In this document: positions 1 through 6,578 of the stretch, one piece after another
Layout: every line of letters starts with the position of its first letter
How positions within the stretch are numbered: the first letter of the stretch is position 1
Source: JBBQER01 sp052148155
GTDB taxonomy: Bacteria; Actinomycetota; Acidimicrobiia; IMCC26256; PALSA-610
NCBI GenBank assembly: GCA_052148155.1
Contig: JBKQIY010000078.1
Location: 1-14,326 of the forward strand
Length of the DNA: 14,326 nt
Reading direction: 5' to 3'
The notes under the pieces: generated by a model
Seen by the model: the letters and a program-made list of their open reading frames with translations, nothing else
Told to the model about the DNA's origin: nothing
Databases searched by the model: none
Position numbers and translations under genes: made by a program

Positions 1-64
1 CGTCGAAGCGCGCCGTTCGTGGATCCAACACAACGCAAAAGACGCCCGTTTCCTCGACGTCTGA
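1..64 (+). CDS. Type II DNA topoisomerase subunit B (ParE/GyrB), C-terminal end only
   Basis: Only the last 20 codons and the TGA stop (62-64) are inside the window; reading starts at base 2. The tail reads ...SWIQHNAKDARFLDV, which matches the conserved terminus of GyrB/ParE proteins (F/W-I-Q-x-N-A-x-D-x-R-F-L-D-V/I). This subunit carries the ATPase and TOPRIM domains, and together with the A subunit it makes an ATP-driven double-strand-passing topoisomerase. The A-subunit gene starts 16 bp downstream in the same direction, so the two form a standard B-A pair. Seen: tail motif and linkage. Inferred: identity of the rest of the gene. Gyrase or topoisomerase IV cannot be decided from this fragment. 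Confidence 0.85.
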   Translation, partial: VEARRSWIQHNAKDARFLDV

Positions 65-70
65 CCGAAC

Positions 71-75
71 AGGGG
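71..75 (+). promoter_or_regulatory. Ribosome binding site of the topoisomerase A-subunit gene
   Basis: AGGGG lies 5 nt before the ATG at 81, in the 16-bp gap after the B-subunit stop. It supports that ATG as the start. No promoter is visible in the gap, so cotranscription with the upstream gene is likely. Confidence 0.6.
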
Positions 76-80
76 TAGGT

Positions 81-2525
81 ATGGCTCGCCGAAAGAGTCC
101 GAGCAACCAATTGACGCTCGACGGCCAAGCGACACGCGACGGTGACGCGGCGATCCCGACACGCACACTCGTCGAAGAGGTAGAGGCCGCGTTCCTCGAG
201 TATTCGATGAGCGTGATCGTGTCGCGCGCGTTGCCTGACGTACGCGACGGCCTGAAGCCCGTGCAGCGGCGCATTCTCTGGGCTATGCACGACGCCAATC
301 TCCGCCCGGACCGTCCGTTCGTGAAGTGCGCGCGTGTCGTCGGTGACGTGATGGCCAACTATCACCCGCACGGCGACTCGTCGATCTACGACGCGCTCGT
401 ACGGATGGGCCAGCCGTTTTCGCTCACCGCAACGCTGGTCGACAAGCACGGCAACTTCGGATCGCCCTCCGACCCACCGGCCGCGAGCCGCTACACCGAG
501 TGCCGCCTGTCGCAGCTGGCCATGGAGCTGCTTGCCGGTATCGACGAGGGAACCGTCGACTTCGAACCCAACTACGACGCGTCGCGTCAAGAGCCGACGG
601 TACTGCCCGCACGCTTCCCGAACTTGCTCGTGAACGGCGCGCAGGGCATCGCGGTGGGGCTCGCGACCAACATTCCGCCGCACAATCTCGCGGAGATCTG
701 CAACGCCGCGCTCAAGCTGATCGACAAGCCCGACTCGACGTTGAGTGACCTGATGCGAATCGTGAAAGGTCCCGACTTCCCGACCGGCGGCTTGATCATG
801 GGCGACGACGGCATCAAGGACGCGTTCCGAACCGGCCGCGGCACGATCCGGGTTCGGGCCCGTCACGAGATCGAAGCCGGCCGGCGGGGCAGCCAGGCGA
901 TCGTGCTGACCGAGGTGCCGTTCCAGACCAGTGTCGACGCGATCGCGGGCAAGTTGGCCGAACTCGTCGAGTCCGGCAAGATCGACGGCGTCCGCGATAT
1001 CCGCAACGAGTCGGGACAGGGCAAGACGCGGCTCGTGATCGAGCTCCGCGCCGATGCCAGCCCGCAAATTGTGCTGAACAACCTGTTCAAACACACCGCG
1101 GCGCAGAGCACGTTCTCGGCGAACGTGGTCGCCCTCGTCGACGGTGTGCCGCGCACACTGAACCTGCAGGAGTGCCTGCAGGCGTGGCTCGACCACCAGG
1201 TCGTGGTCGTGACCCGGCGCTCGCAGTACCGGCTCGACCGGGCGCAGGACCGGATGCACATCGTCGAGGGGCTGGTCAAGGCGCTCGACATGATCGACGC
1301 GGTCGTGAAGGCGATCCGCGCGGCCAAGGACCGTGCCGCGGCACGCGATGCGCTCATGGCGAAGAGCTTCGGCTTCTCGGAAATCCAGGCCAACCACATC
1401 CTCGACATGACCCTCGGCCGGCTCACACGGCTCGGTCGCGAGGAGCTGACCGCCGAGAAGAAACAGCTCGAGGCGACGATCAAAGAACTCACGCGCATTC
1501 TGGCCAAACGAGACGTCCTGATGGGCGTCATCCGAGACGAGCTCGTCGCAGTGCGCGACGCCCACAAGACGCCGCGCCGAGCCGAGATCGTGAGCGGCGA
1601 CGCCGGCACGATCGACGCGGTCGCGCTGGTGGAGGACGAACCGTATTCCGTCACCGTGACCGCCCGCGGGTATGTCCGTGCGGTCGCCGAGCGGGGTCGC
1701 GCCGGGCGCGGCGTCAACCCAGGCGAGCGCGACGCGATCGCTCAGGTGATCGACACCTCCGCGCTCAGCGGTGTGCTGTTCTTCACCGATCGGGGCCGCG
1801 CCTACCGAGCCACGGTGCACGAGTTGCCCAAGGACCGTCTCACCGCCGCACAAAATCTGTTCCAGTTCGGCGACGGCGAACGGGTGATCGCAACACTCGA
1901 CGCACGACTTCATCACGAGCATCCCAACTTGGTGTTCGTGACCGCCCACGGCGGCGTGAAGCGAACGCCGCTCGGCGAGTTCGCAGACGCGTCGGGTCGC
2001 AAGGACGGCATCGTCGCGATGAAGCTCACCGACGGCGACACGGTCGTAAACGTCTTTCCGGGCTGGGACGACTACGAGTTGCTGATCGTGAGCGCAGGCG
2101 GGCAGGGCATCCGGTTCACCGAAGCTGAGGTGCGACCGGTCGGTCGGAGCGCCGGGAGCATGCGCGCCATGAAGCTCAAGGGCGAAGACCGGGTCGTCGG
2201 CGGATGCGCAGTCGCGCACGAGGAGATCGTGGTGCTCGCCACGGCGGCCGGTTACGCCAAACGCACAGCAGTCGACGAATTCCCGGTGCAGGCCCGAGGT
2301 GGTTCGGGCCTGAAGGCTGCGAAGATCGACAAAGCGCGGGGCGGCCTGGTCGCGGTCGCGCCCGCCACCGAGGACATCGCGTTTGTCACGAAGGAAGGCG
2401 CAGTTATGGTGCCGTCCGCTTCGGTGCGCGCGGCCGCCCGCGACGGCGGGGGATCCAAGGTCAGCGGAGTCGACGGAGAGCTGTTGCGCGTCGTGCCGAT
2501 ATCGGCGCCACGCGACACAGACTGA
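81..2525 (+). CDS. Type II DNA topoisomerase subunit A (GyrA/ParC family)
   Basis: An 814-aa breakage-reunion subunit that cuts and rejoins DNA through a covalent tyrosine link; it works in the cytoplasm as A2B2 with the upstream gene's product. The N-terminal catalytic domain is complete. The quinolone-pocket motif YHPHGDSSIYDALVRM is at about 94-109; Ser100 and Asp104 match E. coli GyrA Ser83 and Asp87, the quinolone-sensitive state. The catalytic tyrosine is Tyr138 in AASRYTECRL. A coiled-coil tower region (about 380-500) follows, then a beta-pinwheel C-terminal domain. The GyrA box is not canonical: AERGRAGRG at about 536-544 is the nearest match, and a partial QARGGSG occurs at 737-743. 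The DPPAASRYTE spacing is also ParC-like. The gene could therefore be topoisomerase IV ParC or a second gyrase-like enzyme; subunit identity is certain, subtype is not. Confidence 0.95.
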   Translation: MARRKSPSNQLTLDGQATRDGDAAIPTRTLVEEVEAAFLEYSMSVIVSRALPDVRDGLKPVQRRILWAMHDANLRPDRPFVKCARVVGDVMANYHPHGDSSIYDALVRMGQPFSLTATLVDKHGNFGSPSDPPAASRYTECRLSQLAMELLAGIDEGTVDFEPNYDASRQEPTVLPARFPNLLVNGAQGIAVGLATNIPPHNLAEICNAALKLIDKPDSTLSDLMRIVKGPDFPTGGLIMGDDGIKDAFRTGRGTIRVRARHEIEAGRRGSQAIVLTEVPFQTSVDAIAGKLAELVESGKIDGVRDIRNESGQGKTRLVIELRADASPQIVLNNLFKHTAAQSTFSANVVALVDGVPRTLNLQECLQAWLDHQVVVVTRRSQYRLDRAQDRMHIVEGLVKALDMIDAVVKAIRAAKDRAAARDALMAKSFGFSEIQANHILDMTLGRLTRLGREELTAEKKQLEATIKELTRILAKRDVLMGVIRDELVAVRDAHKTPRRAEIVSGDAGTIDAVALVEDEPYSVTVTARGYVRAVAERGRAGRGVNPGERDAIAQVIDTSALSGVLFFTDRGRAYRATVHELPKDRLTAAQNLFQFGDGERVIATLDARLHHEHPNLVFVTAHGGVKRTPLGEFADASGRKDGIVAMKLTDGDTVVNVFPGWDDYELLIVSAGGQGIRFTEAEVRPVGRSAGSMRAMKLKGEDRVVGGCAVAHEEIVVLATAAGYAKRTAVDEFPVQARGGSGLKAAKIDKARGGLVAVAPATEDIAFVTKEGAVMVPSASVRAAARDGGGSKVSGVDGELLRVVPISAPRDTD

Positions 2526-2535
2526 CTGCGTGTGG

Positions 2536-3210
2536 CTACGGCGCCGGGTTCTCGACGGTGTTCCAGTCGCGGGTCGTGAGATAGGTGTTGAACGTCTGCG
2601 CGACGTGCACGAGATCGTCGTGCGTTTTGGGATGGCGCAGCTCGTAAAGATACGGAAAACGCGCCATGCCGTGCAGCAACTCCCACAACACCACGGCATC
2701 GTCTCCGGTCGGAGCTGGCACAACGACCGGGCCGTAGACGGCGTAGCCGGACTCGAGCACGATGGTCGGCACTCCATGCGCGCCGTACTCGGCCGCGGCG
2801 AAGTCGTGATCGGCACGCACGTCGTCGATCGTCGTCGGATCGGCGATCGCGCGCTCGACGAACGTCGGGTCGAAGCCGTTCGCGAGCAACAAGTCCTCGT
2901 GTACCGCACGCACATGGGTCTTCACGCCGTCGTTGAAGAACGCGGATCCGGCAGCCGCGTACCAGCGATCGAGTGCGTCGTTGCCGAGCTCGCGCCGGAT
3001 CAGCGAGCCGACGCGCATCTGCCCCCATCCGTATGACCACGCCCGTTCCCACGGGTGCTTCTTGCCGTCGACCCGGTTCACCTCCTCGAGCGAGAAAAAG
3101 CGCCAGCGGATATCGAGTCCGATCTGGGTGCGGACATCACGGATCCAGACCGAGGTCTGGTAGGCGTACGGACACATCGGATCGAAGAAGAACTGCACAG
3201 GCTCTGCCAC
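2536..3210 (-). CDS. DsbA-family thioredoxin-fold oxidoreductase (Rv2466c-like)
   Basis: A 224-aa protein with a GTG start at 3208-3210. The N-terminus is a short beta strand followed by FDPMCPYAYQTS, with the active-site cysteine at Cys13. The usual second cysteine is replaced (CPYA rather than CPxC), so it would work as a monothiol enzyme. The cis-proline loop is GVPTI with Pro148, and an alpha-helical insertion lies between. The tail segment FPYLYELRHPKTHDDL resembles the C-terminus of the mycobacterial mycothiol-dependent nitroreductase Rv2466c. There is no signal peptide, so it should be cytoplasmic. The gene converges on the topoisomerase gene, with 10 bp between stops. The start was chosen because the fold begins right there and upstream translation is arginine-rich noise. 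The reaction (reduction, isomerisation or glutathione/mycothiol transfer) is inferred from family only. Confidence 0.85.
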   Translation of the reverse strand: MAEPVQFFFDPMCPYAYQTSVWIRDVRTQIGLDIRWRFFSLEEVNRVDGKKHPWERAWSYGWGQMRVGSLIRRELGNDALDRWYAAAGSAFFNDGVKTHVRAVHEDLLLANGFDPTFVERAIADPTTIDDVRADHDFAAAEYGAHGVPTIVLESGYAVYGPVVVPAPTGDDAVVLWELLHGMARFPYLYELRHPKTHDDLVHVAQTFNTYLTTRDWNTVENPAP

Positions 3211-3216
3211 TGACCG

Positions 3217-3222
3217 ATTCTT
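3217..3222 (-). promoter_or_regulatory. Possible extended -10 element for the DsbA-family gene (leaderless)
   Basis: On the minus strand AAGAAT, preceded by TGC (an extended -10 pattern), sits 6 nt before the GTG start. There is no Shine-Dalgarno sequence. A TTGACG lies 21 nt further upstream (3244-3249), which is too far for a standard -35. It fits a leaderless transcript but is weak. Confidence 0.3.
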
Positions 3223-3496
3223 GCACTGTGGCGTGCGTGATGCCGTCAACGTTGATGCACCGTCGGTTCGTGGAGCTCGACTTCCGGCCGGTTCGACGTC
3301 CCAACGGACACCGAGCCGACGGACGGCGGAACTGGCGGGCACGGCCGACCCTGCCAGATCGGATGTCCGTGGCGAACCCGGCGTGACACCGACGTCGTTG
3401 TCGGTCTCGCCGACCGCCCAAGCTGGCCGACGCGACGCTCGCCAGCCCGCTTCCGGCCGGCCCGAAAGGTCGATCGCATCGCGGTCGCGTCTGGCA

Positions 3497-3532
3497 TGCG
3501 TGGCGGTCCCGAACCCCAGGGACCGCCACGCA
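3497..3532. repeat. Perfect 14-bp inverted repeat with 8-nt loop
   Basis: The left arm TGCGTGGCGGTCCC (3497-3510) and right arm GGGACCGCCACGCA (3519-3532) are exact reverse complements around an 8-nt loop (3511-3518). It is very GC-rich and has no T-tract on either side, so it is not a classical intrinsic terminator. No gene ends toward it; it sits between two divergent starts, about 155 bp before the plus-strand gene and 290 bp before the minus-strand gene. It could be a structured leader, an operator or a dispersed chromosomal repeat. Confidence 0.8.
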
Positions 3533-3674
3533 GCGCACCCAACGTCTCGCCGGGGCGGACCGGCAAGCCTGCGGACAACCAAGCCAACACGACCTCGCAC
3601 CTGTCGCGAAGACAACCAGACTCGTCGCGCAACCTTCGTCGCGGTGCGTCTGGCCTGATTTGCGCGGGCCTGGA

Positions 3675-3680
3675 TATCGT
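3675..3680 (+). promoter_or_regulatory. -10 element for a leaderless transcript
   Basis: TATCGT (TANNNT type) lies 6 nt before the ATG at 3687, where a -10 must sit if transcription begins at or next to the start codon. No Shine-Dalgarno sequence is present. A convincing -35 is not seen, as is common in actinobacterial leaderless promoters. Confidence 0.5.
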
Positions 3681-3686
3681 CACCGC

Positions 3687-4505
3687 ATGCACGAGCCGCT
3701 CATCGCATTGTTCGAAGACGTGTGGAGCGATGTCATCTCGGTGTGCGACGGTCTGACCGACGAACAATGGGCGCACCCAACTGACTGCCCCGGATGGTCG
3801 GTGCAAGACAACGTCGCGCACATGATCGGCACCGAACGCATGCTCGCCGGTGACCAACCTGGAGCCGGCGACGACGCCGGCGAAGCTGCGCATGTTCGCA
3901 ACGACATCGGCAAGGCCAACGAGCGGTGGATCGCGACCTACCGCGACCTGCCGGGAACCGCGGTGCTCGACGAGTTCCGTGCGGTCACGGCACGCCGACT
4001 CGACGTACTGCGCGCCTTGACGCCGCAGGACTGGGACCGCGAGGGCTTCACTCCCGAAGGTCTCGGACCGTACCGGCAGTTCATGGCGATCCGCGTGTTC
4101 GACTGCTGGTACCACGACGAAGACATTCGTGAGGCGCTCGAGCGTCCCGGTTACCTTGAGGGCCCGGTTGGCGACCTGTCTCTCGGGCGCATCCCGCCCA
4201 AAGGATTGCCGTATGTCGTCGCGAAGAAGGCGGGCGCGCCACCCGGCTCGTCGGTTGTGTTCGACGTGGCCGGTGAGCCACCAATCGTTGCGGCTGTCCA
4301 TGTCCCGCCCGAAGGGCGAGCGATGCTCCTCGACCACGCTCCGGACTCGCCGACAGTGACGATCGAGATGGACCGTCGGACGTTCTCGCGACTCGCCGGA
4401 GGTCGGTGGTCCGGCGCTCGTGCTCGTGCCGAAGGTTCGGTGCGGGTCGACGGCGACCGGGATCTCGGCGACCGTGTCGTCGACAGCATGGCGTTCACCA
4501 TCTAG
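3687..4505 (+). CDS. DinB / maleylpyruvate isomerase family (putative mycothiol-dependent) enzyme
   Basis: A 272-aa cytoplasmic protein of the actinobacterial maleylpyruvate-isomerase-like family. The N-terminal DinB four-helix domain (about 1-155) includes the signature CPGWSVQDNVAHMIGTE. Likely metal ligands are His45, Asp139 and His143 in RVFDCWYHDEDI, matching the His/Glu/His triad of mycothiol-dependent maleylpyruvate isomerase, with Asp replacing Glu. The C-terminal part (about 180-272), with FDVAGEP and VTIEMDRRTFSRLAGGRW, looks like the SCP2-type domain often fused to these proteins. An upstream TTG at 3660 would add 9 residues, but the ATG at 3687 has a well-placed -10 and starts the fold. 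The family includes mycothiol S-transferases and isomerases; the substrate is unknown. Confidence 0.85.
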   Translation: MHEPLIALFEDVWSDVISVCDGLTDEQWAHPTDCPGWSVQDNVAHMIGTERMLAGDQPGAGDDAGEAAHVRNDIGKANERWIATYRDLPGTAVLDEFRAVTARRLDVLRALTPQDWDREGFTPEGLGPYRQFMAIRVFDCWYHDEDIREALERPGYLEGPVGDLSLGRIPPKGLPYVVAKKAGAPPGSSVVFDVAGEPPIVAAVHVPPEGRAMLLDHAPDSPTVTIEMDRRTFSRLAGGRWSGARARAEGSVRVDGDRDLGDRVVDSMAFTI

Positions 4506-4527
4506 CAATTCCCGCCGCGTTCGCGGT

Positions 4528-4555
4528 CCCGCCACGGTGAGCATCTGGTGGCGGG
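4528..4555 (+). terminator. GC-rich hairpin after the DinB-family gene
   Basis: CCCGCCAC (4528-4535) and GTGGCGGG (4548-4555) form an 8-bp stem with a 12-nt loop, starting 23 bp after the TAG stop. It lacks a T-run, so it may be a T-less actinobacterial terminator. The rest of the gap to 4766 shows no gene. Confidence 0.4.
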
Positions 4556-4766
4556 TCCGGCAGAGCTCGGTTCGCGTTGGTGTCGGTGAGCCCGAAGAAA
4601 CGATCGACTCCGGGGGCGTGGCGGCATGAGACGGGTTGGGTCGAGCTCGCCATGCCCGTTCGATCATCGAGATGGAAGCCGATCTGGTCGGTGCTTCAGG
4701 CCGAGACCAACATGGCGGGCGCCCACGTGACCGACGGCGGTCCAGACGTTCGCTCGGCGGTCCGTT

Positions 4767-5270
4767 TTACAAGCGATGGGCGGCGTCTCGTGCGAGGCCT
4801 TCGAGGTCCTGGACGTCGGTGGTGCCGGTCAAGGGGGAGTTGAACTCGACGATGACTTCCGTTGAGCCTTTCACAAACGCCGCGAAGGACTGCCCTTTCG
4901 ACACGAACGCGCCGTCCCCAGCACCGGCGAATGCCTGTCCGTGGTACGCCTGCATCTCCGCCGCGAAGCCGACTACTGGTCCTTCGACCCTGACGGTGAC
5001 TGCGTGACCGGCGCTGTTCGTGAACGTGCACGCCTGTCCGGTTCCTTGTCCCGACCGGACCGACCCGCCGACCAGCACTTGAACTTCGGACGGGAGCAGC
5101 AGCCTGCAGGCGCTTGGGACCTGCACGCCCGCGGCGGTCGACGGGCTGGCCGGCGCCGGAGACGTAGAAGAGGTGGCGTTTGAGGTTGAACCCGAACTGC
5201 ACGCTGACAGCAGCATCGCGGCGATGACCGCGGCGAGCGGTCGCCAGCATCGACTGTCTCTTTGCCTCAT
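4767..5270 (-). CDS. Small secreted lipoprotein, DUF3558-like
   Basis: A 167-aa predicted lipoprotein. The start is the ATG at 5268-5270, set by AAAGGA 5 nt upstream; an in-frame start 8 codons earlier lacks this support. The N-terminus is a signal peptide with basic residues (MRQRDSRCWRP), a hydrophobic core and the lipobox LLSAC, so Cys24 should be lipidated and the protein anchored outside the membrane. A Ser/Thr/Ala/Pro linker (about 25-48) precedes a globular domain. That domain has PSACRLLLPSEVQVLVGG and GQACTFTNSAGHAVTVRV, a two-cysteine layout (Cys54 and Cys80, probably disulfide-bonded) resembling DUF3558 family lipoproteins of actinobacteria. The lipoprotein call is strong; the DUF assignment is tentative and the function unknown. 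It stands alone, with no close neighbour on its strand. Confidence 0.8.
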   Translation of the reverse strand: MRQRDSRCWRPLAAVIAAMLLSACSSGSTSNATSSTSPAPASPSTAAGVQVPSACRLLLPSEVQVLVGGSVRSGQGTGQACTFTNSAGHAVTVRVEGPVVGFAAEMQAYHGQAFAGAGDGAFVSKGQSFAAFVKGSTEVIVEFNSPLTGTTDVQDLEGLARDAAHRL

Positions 5271-5275
5271 GTTGT

Positions 5276-5281
5276 TCCTTT
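5276..5281 (-). promoter_or_regulatory. Ribosome binding site of the lipoprotein gene
   Basis: AAAGGA on the minus strand, 5 nt before the ATG at 5270. It decides the start codon against the in-frame upstream alternative at 5294. Confidence 0.6.
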
Positions 5282-5910
5282 GACGCAGAGACACGCGACT
5301 CGGTGGGCGAGGCTCGTCAAGCCCTCACAGTACGGCCGCTCGATCTCGCGGGTGTGGAACCGGTGGCCTCGCGCGGCGCTCAGTCCGGGTCTCGTGTCCG
5401 TCGCTGCGGATCGGGAGGTTCTCAACCGTCGTACCGTTCGGCCCACATGCTGACCGTGTCGCGTTCGCCTCGGGGAGCCGCCGGACCTGCCAGGTGCCAC
5501 GGGACGGCGCACGCGCAACTCGCTTCACAGCAATGTTCAATCTTCACGCAATACGACAGTCGTCGGCGCGTGAGACATCGACGCGTTCAAGCGCAGATCT
5601 GCTGAGTAGCCTTCGCGGCGGCGCCATGGATGGACGCAAGTGTGAGCGAAGCGGGGTGGAGGCACGAGAGCCTCTCCCAACGTCTCAGGCACGTTCTCAT
5701 CAACTTCTGTTGGTGAGAACGCGGCCCGAAACGATTGAGGTTCCGGGGGTCGGACCTTCTGAGCCGGTCCCAATGTCGGACACGTCCTCGAACCCACTGC
5801 CGGATCGAAGGGGGTCGGCGAACGCGTGGGTGAACGCGGGTCGTGCCGAGCGGGTCGCGCCGCGTTGCGAGGGCCTGCGCGGCAGGCCGCGAACGTTGCG
5901 CGGACCTGCG
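5282..5910. other. Intergenic stretch with no gene recognised
   Basis: About 630 bp. Open frames on both strands (for example plus 5494 onward, minus 5537-5797 and minus 5700-5936) have no family motif, no ribosome binding site and uneven third-position GC. The only clear structure is the hairpin at 5692-5721. Base composition is somewhat less GC-biased around 5530-5720 than in the neighbouring genes, as expected for non-coding or decayed DNA. Confidence 0.55.
5692..5721. repeat. 13-bp stem hairpin with TTCT loop
   Basis: The arms CGTTCTCATCAAC (5692-5704) and GTTGGTGAGAACG (5709-5721) pair at all positions, with a single T-G wobble (5700/5713), around a 4-nt loop. No T-tract follows on either strand. 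It lies about 190 bp downstream of the ANTAR gene's stop (minus strand) and could be its terminator. A small 5-bp stem (5659-5663/5670-5674) lies next to it. Confidence 0.65.
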
Positions 5911-6186
5911 CTAACGGAACTGGGTTCGGCGCTCAACGATCGCGACCGCGACCTCTTCCAGTCTCAGACCGGTCACCTTGGCCCGCTCGGTCAGCTTGGC
6001 GAGCGCTTCGGGGAGGGTGCAATGCACCTGCTCGCAGACCATGCCCTGCGCTTCACGTACTTTCGAGCTGGGTTCAGGCACGGGCATGACCAGCGGTCGT
6101 TGGGGCGGCGCCGCGCCGTACGCGCCGTCCCGTTGAGGCGTGCACGGGCATACTTGCGTCGCACAACGCGACGTCACTGTCCACAT
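5911..6186 (-). CDS. ANTAR-domain-only RNA-binding protein (5' end uncertain)
   Basis: The C-terminal about 50 residues carry the ANTAR signature: REAQGMVCEQVHCTLPEAL, then L-x3-A-x2-TGLRLEEVAVAIVE. ANTAR domains are three-helix RNA-binding modules that act as transcription antiterminators by stabilising paired hairpins in leader RNA. Here no sensor domain (GAF, PAS or receiver) is attached. The ATG at 6184-6186 gives 91 aa. A GTG at 6267 gives 118 aa, and an internal ATG at 6087 gives only 58 aa; none has a Shine-Dalgarno sequence. The best promoter-like signal lies before an ATG at 6232 in another frame, so the true product may begin there and need a +1 frame change. The ANTAR identity is solid; the N-terminus is not. 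It may be a remnant of a larger regulator. Confidence 0.6.
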   Translation of the reverse strand: MWTVTSRCATQVCPCTPQRDGAYGAAPPQRPLVMPVPEPSSKVREAQGMVCEQVHCTLPEALAKLTERAKVTGLRLEEVAVAIVERRTQFR

Positions 6187-6239
6187 GAACCGGTCCGGCG
6201 TTGTGCGACCGTGCCGGGTTGTTGTTCGACATGGGCGTG

Positions 6240-6245
6240 AGCGTA
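6240..6245 (-). promoter_or_regulatory. -10-like element before an ATG at 6232 (minus strand)
   Basis: TACGCT followed by 7 nt and ATG (6230-6232). This is the same hexamer and spacing as before the dehydrogenase gene at 8346. The ATG opens a 52-codon frame beginning MSNNNP and ending at 6074, which is not the ANTAR frame. It suggests where transcription and translation of the ANTAR gene begin. Confidence 0.35.
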
Positions 6246-6578
6246 CCGCCACTGCGTCCGATCCCACGCCGACGGCAGCTCGGGAGCCGTCGAGGGGCCG
6301 GCCGGTCCATTGACCGGACGTTGGGCCGAGGTTCGAAGATTCCCCCGCCGATCATGCGTGTCGTCATACCTGGCCCGGGGGCCCGGACCGACGGTGTGCT
6401 CGAACCTGGGTCGTCGCGTTCCGCGCGGCCGCGCCGGAGTGGTCGAGGTGGGTGGCGGCGACGATGCCCGCTCCCGCGCGCAGGATCTCGTGGCGGTCCG
6501 AGCGCGGCCTGTCATGATCTGTGCCGGTCGGCGCCGCCGCGGCACCTCGATTCCGAAGCCGCAGATCTGACGTTCGAT
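6246..6578. other. Gap between the ANTAR gene and the membrane-fusion gene
   Basis: About 330 bp. Minus-strand open frames here (6364-6642 and 6174-6545) are arginine-rich and carry no recognised domain. A GC palindrome-rich patch occurs near 6372-6390. No RNA gene or clear terminator was seen. Confidence 0.45.

Larger units (their letters stand above)
3211..3686. other. Divergent intergenic region without a recognisable gene
   Basis: About 475 bp between two divergently transcribed genes. Open frames exist on both strands, but their translations are arginine/proline-rich and lack any family motif. The region holds a perfect 14-bp inverted repeat (3497-3532), a smaller ACCGAC/GTCGGT repeat (3388-3405) and promoter-like elements at each end. 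It is longer than a simple divergent promoter needs. Confidence 0.6.

Noticed and set aside
863..1717. 284-codon minus-strand frame inside the topoisomerase gene.
   Set aside because: Ser/Arg/Thr-rich antisense translation with no motif, under a certain gene.
3221..3658. 145-codon plus-strand frame in the divergent intergenic region.
   Set aside because: Arg/Ser/Pro-rich, no ribosome site, and it spans the perfect inverted repeat; nothing supports translation.
3246..4667. 473-codon minus-strand open frame.
   Set aside because: It is the antisense shadow of the DinB-family gene; no motif, arginine-rich, and the opposite strand has clear family signatures.
5659..5721. The two adjacent stems considered as a canonical ANTAR dual-hairpin target.
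   Set aside because: The loops are ACGAGA and TTCT. Known targets have two hexaloops with A at position 1 and G at position 4, and the stem spacing and sizes do not fit.
5494..6240. 248-codon plus-strand open frame.
   Set aside because: It overlaps the ANTAR domain on the other strand, has no ribosome site or recognised domain, and its composition looks like a shadow.
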